Part shown: in pieces, positions 16,435 through 23,550 of the stretch
Layout of the letters: every line of letters begins with the position of its first letter
Position numbering within the stretch: the first letter of the stretch is position 1
From: Natrialba chahannaoensis JCM 10990
Lineage (GTDB): Archaea; Halobacteriota; Halobacteria; Halobacteriales; Natrialbaceae
Direction of reading: 5' to 3'
DNA length: 53,907 nucleotides
NCBI RefSeq assembly: GCF_000337135.1
Contig: NZ_AOIN01000038.1
Coordinates: 1 to 53,907 of the forward strand
Translations under genes and position numbers: made by a program
Notes under the pieces: model-generated
The model's database searches: none
Told to the model about the DNA's origin: nothing
Seen by the model: the letters and a program-made list of their open reading frames with translations, nothing else

Positions 16435-18075
16435 CTATCGACGCCGCGGCGACTCGAGTTCGATGTCGGCCTGCTCGAGTAACTCCTCGACTTCGGCGCG
16501 TTTCTCCTGGTGCTCTGCGAGGAACTCCTTCATGAGCTGTGCGGCCTGCTCCTTGCAGTCGCCACAGAGGCGCTCGCCGCCGACACACTCGTCGTAGACG
16601 CGCTTTGCGAACTCGTCGTCGTCGCCGGCGAGCAGGTAGGCGTACAGCTCGTAGACGGGACACTCGTCGGCTTTCCCGCCCTTCTCGCGCTGTTCTTCGG
16701 CGGTTTCTCGGCCACCCGTCGTCGCCGACTTGACCTTGTTGTAGCCGTCTTCGGGATCGTCGAGCAGCGAGATGTGCGAGGCCGGCACCGAGGAGGACAT
16801 CTTGCCGCCCGTCAGGCCGGTCATGAAGCGGTGGTAGATCGACGACGGTGGCTGGAAGCCGTAGCCGCCGTTGTCGACTTCAATCTCTCGTGCGAGTTCC
16901 GCCGCGTCGGCGCGGTCGATCTCGAAGGCGTCGATGTGGTTCTCGTAGACGCGCTTCTCGCCGTCGATGGCGTCGATGAGGGCGTCGAAGGCGTCCTCGG
17001 TCGCCCGCCGGTCGGAGAAGCGGATTCGCGGGCGAAGTGGTTCCATTCCGGCCTCGTTCAGCTTCGTCAGGACGGAGTCGAGCGTCTCCGCGTCCACCGC
17101 GAGTTCGGCGAGCGGCGTCTCCTCCAGCGTCTCGGCGACGTGGACACACCGGAGCTGATCGTCGTCGAAGTCGGCGGGGTCGAGTTCCTCGTGGAACCGG
17201 GCGACGAGTTTGCGCTCGTCGTCGTCGAGTTCGAAGCTGGCGTAGGCCGTTGAGACCTTGAAGAAGCGCATCCGTTCGGCGAGGTCCCGCGCCAGCCGGA
17301 CGTGGGGGTCCTGATCGGGGCCGACAGGAATCACGGTCGGCTTGGGCTCCTCGAGTTGCGGGTAGAGAATATCTGCCATCTGAGTGACGACCGACTGCAT
17401 GTGCGAGACGTCGGTTTCGCCGTCGAAGCCGTAGATCGCCTGGAACTCGGAGAAGTTGGCTTCTGCGCCGAGATCGAACGCGAGGTCCTGTACCTCGCGG
17501 TTGGTCGACTGGCGGTAGAGGTCGCCGTCTTCGGGGTCGAAGCCGAGCGCGAGCAGGGAGAGCAGGTAGCTGCGAGAATGCTCGTCAATCTCCTCCCAGG
17601 ACATGCCCCGGGCCGAGTTCGCCTCCAGGTCGGCGATCAGCGCGTAGGCATCTGCGCCCTGTTGCTGGTGCCAGATGATCTCGTCGAAGACGAGTTTATG
17701 GCCGATGTGCGGGTCGCCGGTCGGCATGAATCCGGAGAGGACGGCCGCGGGCTCGTCGTTCTGGAGCGCCTCGACGACGGGTCGGTAGTCGCGCTGGCCG
17801 AAGATGACGCCCCGTCGCATCAGATAGTGGGGGTGGGGAACCTCCGGCAGCACGTCGTCGAACTCCTCGATGCCGAACTCATCGAACAGCTTGCGGTAGT
17901 CGGAGACGGCCGAGGAGCCCCAGGGATCGAGTGCGACGTCATCGACACCTGCCGCGCCGCCATCGGTTCGAAGGCCTGCGCGTTTGTCTTTGCCTTCGCC
18001 TTCCTCCTCGAGATCGGAATCGGAATCGAACTCGAACTCCGGTCCCCGCTCCTCGCGTGGGTCGTCTCCGGTCAT
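16435..18075 (-). CDS. trpS: Tryptophanyl-tRNA synthetase
   Basis: Class I synthetase charging tRNA-Trp, 546 residues. The start is the ATG giving MTGDDPREER; the open frame continues another 76 codons upstream, but these overlap the region opposite the moxR start and have no conserved features. The HIGH motif appears as HIGH at 123-126 within MPTGDPHIGH, and KMSSS follows TGLTGG in the C-terminal half. An acidic N-terminal extension (about 10-50) precedes the conserved ALDPWGSS segment typical of archaeal TrpS. The C-terminus has a CVGGERLCGDC cysteine cluster and a coiled helical tail. It is divergent from moxR with about 118 bases between starts. Confidence 0.95.
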   Translation of the reverse strand: MTGDDPREERGPEFEFDSDSDLEEEGEGKDKRAGLRTDGGAAGVDDVALDPWGSSAVSDYRKLFDEFGIEEFDDVLPEVPHPHYLMRRGVIFGQRDYRPVVEALQNDEPAAVLSGFMPTGDPHIGHKLVFDEIIWHQQQGADAYALIADLEANSARGMSWEEIDEHSRSYLLSLLALGFDPEDGDLYRQSTNREVQDLAFDLGAEANFSEFQAIYGFDGETDVSHMQSVVTQMADILYPQLEEPKPTVIPVGPDQDPHVRLARDLAERMRFFKVSTAYASFELDDDERKLVARFHEELDPADFDDDQLRCVHVAETLEETPLAELAVDAETLDSVLTKLNEAGMEPLRPRIRFSDRRATEDAFDALIDAIDGEKRVYENHIDAFEIDRADAAELAREIEVDNGGYGFQPPSSIYHRFMTGLTGGKMSSSVPASHISLLDDPEDGYNKVKSATTGGRETAEEQREKGGKADECPVYELYAYLLAGDDDEFAKRVYDECVGGERLCGDCKEQAAQLMKEFLAEHQEKRAEVEELLEQADIELESPRRR

Positions 18076-18088
18076 TATCACCGTTTTG

Positions 18089-18102
18089 GCGCGCCGGCGC
18101 GC
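18089..18102. repeat. Perfect GC palindrome in the trpS upstream region
   Basis: GCGCGCCGGCGCGC, a 14-base self-complementary word flanked by TTTTG and AAAA, 14-27 nt before the trpS start. It could be an operator or a small stem in the leader. Confidence 0.5.
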
Positions 18103-18193
18103 AAAAGCCTTCGCTTCTGCTCCACCCTGTCCGCCGACTGGCATCTGTTCGGCTGCCAGTATCTTCATGTGACCGCATCGACAACGCCAACCG

Positions 18194-19159
18194 ATGGCAG
18201 ACGACGTCTCAGCCGTCTCGACGAGCGAAACCTGCACCGAAGTCATCTCCCGCATCGGCGACGCAGTCATCACCGACCGCGAGTTCCTCGAGCAAGTGCT
18301 CACAGCGTCCCTCGCACGCGGTCACGTCCTCCTGGAGGACGTTCCCGGCACCGGCAAGACGCTCACCGCGCTCGCGTTCGCGCAGGCACTCGGCCTCGAG
18401 TTCTCCCGCATTCAGTTCACCCCGGACCTGCTGCCGAACGACATCACCGGCTCGCACGTCTTCAACGAACAGCGCGGCGAGTTCGAGTTCACGAAGGGGC
18501 CGGTGTTCGCGAACGTCGTCCTCGCGGACGAGATCAATCGCGCGCCGCCGAAGACCCAGGCCGCGCTGCTCGAGGCGATGGACGAAGGCCAGGTCACCGT
18601 CGATGGCGAAACCCGCGACCTGCCGGACCCGTTTCTCGTCATCGCCACACAGAACCCGGTCGAACAGGAGGGGACCTTCGAACTGCCGGAGGCCCAGCGC
18701 GACCGCTTCATGATCAAGACCTCGATCGGCTACCCCGACAGAGACGGGGAACTCGAGTTGATCGAGCGCCGGAGTGCTCGCGAGACGAAGATGCCGACGA
18801 TCGAGCCGGTGCTCAACACGGCTGGCGTCAAGCGCTTACAGCAGGTTCCGGAGCGGATTTCGATGGGTGAAGCGGTGCGTGGCTATCTCGTCGATCTGGC
18901 GCGAGAAACGCGGCGGGATGACCGTGTGAAGATCGGGATTTCGCCGCGCGGGATTCAGCGCTACTTCGAGGCAGCGCGTGCGAGAGCGGCGATTTCGGGT
19001 CGCGAATACGTTGCGCCGGACGACGTCAAGCGGATCGCGGAGCCGGTGATGCAACACCGACTCGTGCTGACGACGGATGCGCAGATCGAGGGTGTCGACG
19101 GTGCGACGGTGGTTCAGAACGTACTCGACCGCGTCGAGGTGCCGGCAGTCGAGCCGTAG
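18194..19159 (+). CDS. moxR: MoxR-family AAA+ ATPase
   Basis: 321-residue chaperone-like ATPase. Walker A is PGTGKT at 51-56, Walker B is VVLADE at 108-113, followed by INRAPPKTQAALLEAMDEGQV (the family signature), sensor 1 at IATQNP and the arginine finger region ELPEAQRDRF. The C-terminal lid ends with VMQHRLVLTTDAQIEG. MoxR proteins act with DUF58/von Willebrand-type partners in assembling or activating complexes. Here the DUF58 operon lies just downstream on the opposite strand, about 100 bases apart end to end, rather than in the same transcript. Confidence 0.94.
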   Translation: MADDVSAVSTSETCTEVISRIGDAVITDREFLEQVLTASLARGHVLLEDVPGTGKTLTALAFAQALGLEFSRIQFTPDLLPNDITGSHVFNEQRGEFEFTKGPVFANVVLADEINRAPPKTQAALLEAMDEGQVTVDGETRDLPDPFLVIATQNPVEQEGTFELPEAQRDRFMIKTSIGYPDRDGELELIERRSARETKMPTIEPVLNTAGVKRLQQVPERISMGEAVRGYLVDLARETRRDDRVKIGISPRGIQRYFEAARARAAISGREYVAPDDVKRIAEPVMQHRLVLTTDAQIEGVDGATVVQNVLDRVEVPAVEP

Positions 19160-19257
19160 CCGGGGTGACGTTCGTCGACACTGCTGAGATTTTGCTATCT
19201 TCCCTGCTTCTCACTGCTGGTTGTCACTGTCGCCGTTGCTGCTCTCAGTCGCCACCG

Positions 19258-21213
19258 TCACTGCTGTCGTTCTCGGCCGTCACTGTCGCTGCTGTTGCCG
19301 CCAGTGGTTCCAACGGTGCTCATTTCGCCTGTCAGCGCTTCCACCGTCTCGCCGTCTAGTCCGTCGATGTCTGCGAGTTCGGCCCGCGTTGCGGCCTGCA
19401 CGTCACCAATCGTCTCGAAGCCGGCGGCCTTGAGCGCGCGTGCCTCGGCGGGGTCGACGCCGGGCATCGTTCCGGCTGCGATGGGGAGCCGAGAAATCTT
19501 GCTTGCACTGGAACTCGAGGCCGATGCCACTGCGCGGCGCTTGAGCACGATGAACGTCGCGAGCAGCGCGACGACGAGCGCGGTGGCAATCGTCACACCA
19601 CTTCTGATCGTCAGTTGACTCCCCAGTTCGGCGAGTCCGAGTGCAATTGCGAGTCCGGTTGCGCCGACCAGTACCGTCCCGATCGCGTGCGTCAGCGCGG
19701 GCCGGCGGGCGTTGACGCCGCGGCCGAGTTCCTCGGTCACCGAGACGCCGTAGAGGCTGGCGTCCCAGGCGACAATCGCACAGACGACGACAACCCCAAC
19801 TACGAGCGTCGAGGCACCGGTGAGCGCTGCGAGGATTCCACCCGCGACGAGCGCGCTCGCTGCAAGCGTACCGGGTGCGCCACGGTCCGAGAGCAACTGC
19901 AGGGAACCAAGCAGCCAGATGCAACACACCAGCGAACTGATCGTGCCGATGACGCCGATTATCGCGACGGCAGCGATCGCGACTCCCTCCGGTGGCGAAC
20001 CGACGCTGAGCAGTTCGTCCGGCGGAATCGTTCCCATCCCTCCCGGCAGCGGGACTCCGTCGCCCGCCGCAGCCATGGACTCGAGTGCCGGTCGAATCCA
20101 GCGCTCGAACACCGACGGGTAGCCGACCGCGACGAGCGTCGCGACCAGTATGCCACCAGTGAACGCCGGGAGCAGTCGGAGCACGCGGCTGCGACGGAGC
20201 CGGTGAAGGTCGGGCAGCCGGGAGAGGAGTGCAGCCACACAGAGGGCTGCGATTCCACCAAGGACGACGAACCGGGCGACCGGGTGCATGGCGATCGGAA
20301 TCACCGTCGCCTCGAGATGACCGTACGCCGTCGAGGTGGACGCCGCTTCCTCCTCCTGTGCGTGGAGTGCGATTCCGCTCGCGGTGACGGTTCCCATCAA
20401 CAGCAGGAATCCGCCCATGCCGGCCCACGACGCGAGCCGGTCGATCCGTTGCTCCGCGGCCGCTCGCCGATCCCGCGGCAGCAACTCGACGATCGGGAGT
20501 CGCGGCACGATGAACGTCGTTAACCACAACAGCCCGATGAGCAACGCAGCGAAGCTCAACACACCCGCGGCCAATTCGTCCGGCCAGAGGAGCGAGTCGA
20601 GTATTTCCGTGCTCGACCATCCCTCCCCTACTTCGGGGACGCCGGGAAGGAACTCTCGCAGTGGGTCGAAGTACGCGGCTGCGACGAGTGCAATAGGGAA
20701 CGGCGTCACCAGGACGATCGGCAGCGCCGAGCGGACAGCCCTGTTGCCGACCGCGCCCGTGACTGTGGCCGTGGCACCGAAGGCGGCCGCCGCAATCGCG
20801 AGGACGACGCCGGCACGGAAGCGCGTCTCGAGTGCCATCGGATCGGCACTGGTCGCGAGGGTGAGCCCGAGCGCACCTGCAAGGCTGAACGCAGCGAACA
20901 CGGTGAGGACACTGCCGACGGCTCGCCCACCCGGCGTCCGGCGCTTCGTTGCTGTCACGGTCATCGTCAGGATTGTGCCACTGACGACCGCGAGGAGTGC
21001 CGGGCCGACGAGATCCAGGGTAGTCGCGAGAACGATCGAGCCGGCGAGGACCGCCACCATCGCGACTGCTGCGGTCGTCGGTGCGCTGACCGTTTCGCTC
21101 TCTCGGACGGACCCGGGCGGCTCCGTACTGCTCATCTCGGTGCCGGTATCTGGTGGTCGACCCTCGCGTCGTTTGTGTTCGTGTTCGCGTTCTCGTGGTC
21201 GTTCGGTCGCCAT
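19258..21213 (-). CDS. Polytopic membrane protein with C-terminal helix-hairpin-helix (DUF7519-like)
   Basis: 651 residues. After a charged N-terminus (RPREREHEHKRREG) come about 14 hydrophobic segments, starting AAVAMVAVLAGSIVLATTLDL and ending ATALVVALLATFIVL. The last 60 residues are soluble and form a helix-hairpin-helix pair: MPGVDPAEARALKAAGFETI and ELADIDGLDGETVEALTGEM, the kind of module that normally binds DNA or protein. The start codon overlaps the stop of the upstream DUF58 gene (TAATG), so translation is coupled. It is the last gene of the four-gene envelope operon and is convergent with moxR. Function unknown. The DUF7519 name is from memory of haloarchaeal annotation. Confidence 0.8.
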   Translation of the reverse strand: MATERPREREHEHKRREGRPPDTGTEMSSTEPPGSVRESETVSAPTTAAVAMVAVLAGSIVLATTLDLVGPALLAVVSGTILTMTVTATKRRTPGGRAVGSVLTVFAAFSLAGALGLTLATSADPMALETRFRAGVVLAIAAAAFGATATVTGAVGNRAVRSALPIVLVTPFPIALVAAAYFDPLREFLPGVPEVGEGWSSTEILDSLLWPDELAAGVLSFAALLIGLLWLTTFIVPRLPIVELLPRDRRAAAEQRIDRLASWAGMGGFLLLMGTVTASGIALHAQEEEAASTSTAYGHLEATVIPIAMHPVARFVVLGGIAALCVAALLSRLPDLHRLRRSRVLRLLPAFTGGILVATLVAVGYPSVFERWIRPALESMAAAGDGVPLPGGMGTIPPDELLSVGSPPEGVAIAAVAIIGVIGTISSLVCCIWLLGSLQLLSDRGAPGTLAASALVAGGILAALTGASTLVVGVVVVCAIVAWDASLYGVSVTEELGRGVNARRPALTHAIGTVLVGATGLAIALGLAELGSQLTIRSGVTIATALVVALLATFIVLKRRAVASASSSSASKISRLPIAAGTMPGVDPAEARALKAAGFETIGDVQAATRAELADIDGLDGETVEALTGEMSTVGTTGGNSSDSDGRERQQ

Positions 21214-22646
21214 TAGCGGATCACCTCGTCGAACGCGCGGCCGAGCGCCGCCGTGAGTGGCTGCTCCGGGTCCCAGTCTGCGACAGGGATGTCGGTTCGC
21301 CGGAGGCGCTCAAGGCGCGCACTGCGACGGACGGCCGCCAGCCGCGCGCCGATCTCGTCCCGCGTCGTCACGTCCGGAGAGACGACGGTGAGCCGGTAGT
21401 CGCGCCGCCGCAGCGCCGCCGCGAGCTCGACGATTTCGTCGTCGACGGCCGGCGTACAGACCACAAGCTGGGCGTCGGACGGGAGCAGTGTCTCAAGGTG
21501 ATCGGCGACCTGTGTCGGTGACCGGCCGCTCGGGATTGTCGGTCTGCCGGTTGCGCTCGTCGCACTCCCCGCCTCGGTCCCGTCCCCATCGACTCGATCC
21601 TGTCGCTGTCCCTGTGGACCTACCCCTGCTTCGGGGCCAGTTCCACCCGCATCCGATGAACCAGCCGAAACCGAGCCACCGGTTCCGTGCGTGGCGACGG
21701 TATCACAGACCCGCGCGATCCGGCCACCCACATTGGCCCCCGTTCCGGGCTCGACGTACGCCGGCGGGCCGGTATAGACGCCCGGCGTCTCCGCCCGAAC
21801 ACCCAGTCCGACGACGCCGACGCTGTGATTAGCTTCGGTCAGCGCCGCCGTCGAGACGATCCCCGCGTACGCCGAGAGCGTGACTCCGTCGGGGTGTCCG
21901 TCGGCCGCTGCGACGCCCGACGCCGGCCGCCCGTCGAGAACGAGCACGATCTTCGCCGACTCCTGCTCGCGGTACCGAACTGTCCCCAATTCGCCCGTCC
22001 GGGCGTACCGCCGCCAGTCGATCCGACTCAGCGGGTCTCCCTGCTGGTAGTCCCGCGTCGAGTGGAACTCATAGCCCGCGCCGCCGCTGTCGCTCGCCAC
22101 CGCGCCGACGAACGGAATCGTCTCGCGGTGGATCGGCACCCCATCGAGCGGCACCGAGCACTCGAGTCCCGCCTCACCAGCGGCGTCCACGCCAGCGCTT
22201 GCGACGGCGGTCGCGCTCAGGCTCCGGAGGCGGACCCAACAGCCCTCGAAGGTGTAGCTGCCGCGGCGTGGACGTAGCGTGTAGGTGAGTTCAGTGCCCT
22301 CGCCGGGTCGGAGCGTCGTCGCAGTTTGAGCGCTGCCGTCGACGACATCGAGTTCTGGTGGCACCTGGTCGCCGATCCGGATGTCAGGAAGCGTCCGCTC
22401 GCCTTCGTTTCGGACGGTGAGTGTCACCTCGACGCGCTCGCCGGGGAGCGGTGTTCGCGGTGTACAGTCGCGTTCAACGGCGAGCACGTCGTTCGGGTCG
22501 GGAACCGACGAGAGCGCGGCGTAGCCGAGGTAGCTCACGGGAACTACTGCGGCGAGTAAGAGCGCGGCCGAACCAAACAGCACGCCACCGGCGATGAGTA
22601 CGATGGCGGCGACGACGCCGGAGTGCCAGCGCGAGACTCTATGCAT
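21213..22646 (-). CDS. DUF58 domain protein with N-terminal membrane anchor
   Basis: 477 residues from the ATG giving MHRVSRWHSG; the open frame continues upstream but is a shadow of the preceding gene. Two hydrophobic segments (about 9-45) anchor the protein. A beta-sandwich (VEVTLTVRNEGERTLPDIRI) follows, then the DUF58 core STRDYQQGDPLSRIDWRRYARTG and RYREQE, and a von Willebrand-like region (IVLVLDGRPA). DUF58 proteins are the usual partners of MoxR ATPases. The start overlaps the upstream gene by 8 bases and the stop overlaps the downstream start by one base, showing a tight operon. Confidence 0.92.
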   Translation of the reverse strand: MHRVSRWHSGVVAAIVLIAGGVLFGSAALLLAAVVPVSYLGYAALSSVPDPNDVLAVERDCTPRTPLPGERVEVTLTVRNEGERTLPDIRIGDQVPPELDVVDGSAQTATTLRPGEGTELTYTLRPRRGSYTFEGCWVRLRSLSATAVASAGVDAAGEAGLECSVPLDGVPIHRETIPFVGAVASDSGGAGYEFHSTRDYQQGDPLSRIDWRRYARTGELGTVRYREQESAKIVLVLDGRPASGVAAADGHPDGVTLSAYAGIVSTAALTEANHSVGVVGLGVRAETPGVYTGPPAYVEPGTGANVGGRIARVCDTVATHGTGGSVSAGSSDAGGTGPEAGVGPQGQRQDRVDGDGTEAGSATSATGRPTIPSGRSPTQVADHLETLLPSDAQLVVCTPAVDDEIVELAAALRRRDYRLTVVSPDVTTRDEIGARLAAVRRSARLERLRRTDIPVADWDPEQPLTAALGRAFDEVIR

Positions 22647-23550
22647 GGGACACCTCCGTCTGTTCGGCGGCAGGGTCTGGTTCACTGTCGCCCGCGGCGT
22701 CCTCGTCCTCGCTATCGTCCGCGTCGACTTCCGCGACGGACTCATCAGTTTCACTATCATTACCATCACCAGCATCATTATCGCCATCACTGTCAGCTTC
22801 ACCGTCACCGTACTGTCCACTCTCGCTGTCCGCAGGCGACACCTCGGCCGGATCGAACTCGAGTGCGTGTCGTTCGATTTCGTCGACGGTTCGCTCGAGC
22901 CGATGCTCGAACGTTCGGCCGGGGAACAGCCACCGGCGCAGTCGGTGCCAGATTGAGAGTCGGCCCGCCGAGTCGCCGCCCAGGAACGTCGCCGCGATCC
23001 GATCGTCGGTCCACTCACCGCGTCGGAGTCGCTCGTCGGCGTGTTCGGTGCAACCCTGTGCCGCCTCGATCGTCCGTACGGACTGGCGAAGATCGTCGAC
23101 GATTGCGTCCGTTTGCTTGGGCCGCTTGTGGCCGTGTGTGAGTGCGTGGAGTGTCTCCTCGACGCGCGCTGTTGTCTCGCCGCCGACGATGCGACCGACT
23201 GGCGGTTCGGAGTCGGAATGGCGGTTCTGGGACGAGTGGGTCTGTGAGTGGCCTGTTCCTGTCTCCGCGCGATGTGTGCTCTGTTCGTCCGTGTGTATGG
23301 GGCTGGAATCGCCCGCCGAATCGGCATCTGTCGCGCCCGAGAAGTACGTTCGCCACAGCGCGAACAGTCCGACGACTCCGCTAATAGCCAGAACCACGTC
23401 TTGCGGGTCGCTTGCCTGCTCGAGTTCGGTGATCTGCTCGAGTACCGGCGTCGGAAGCGACTCCGGTGTGATTGCAAGAACGGCTCCAAACGCGAGTGCA
23501 AAGGCCGCGAACAGGCCGAGAAGAACGTTCCAGATCGATCTATCACTCAT
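22639..23550 (-). CDS. DUF7269-like membrane-anchored protein of the DUF58 operon
   Basis: 303 residues. Two N-terminal membrane segments (VLLGLFAAFALAFGAVLAI and VVLAISGVVGLFALW) are followed by a soluble region with GRIVGGETTARVEETLHALTHG and a helical stretch (LRQSVRTIEAAQGCTEHADERLRRGEW). The last 70 residues are a disordered acidic Asp/Glu/Ser tail. It overlaps both neighbours by 8 bases. Proteins of this kind recur between DUF4129 and DUF58 genes in haloarchaea; the number DUF7269 is from memory. No activity is known. Confidence 0.8.
   Translation of the reverse strand: MSDRSIWNVLLGLFAAFALAFGAVLAITPESLPTPVLEQITELEQASDPQDVVLAISGVVGLFALWRTYFSGATDADSAGDSSPIHTDEQSTHRAETGTGHSQTHSSQNRHSDSEPPVGRIVGGETTARVEETLHALTHGHKRPKQTDAIVDDLRQSVRTIEAAQGCTEHADERLRRGEWTDDRIAATFLGGDSAGRLSIWHRLRRWLFPGRTFEHRLERTVDEIERHALEFDPAEVSPADSESGQYGDGEADSDGDNDAGDGNDSETDESVAEVDADDSEDEDAAGDSEPDPAAEQTEVSHA

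Noticed and set aside
18076-18303. N-terminal extension of trpS
   Set aside because: It would run opposite the moxR start and through the GC palindrome; conserved TrpS sequence begins later.
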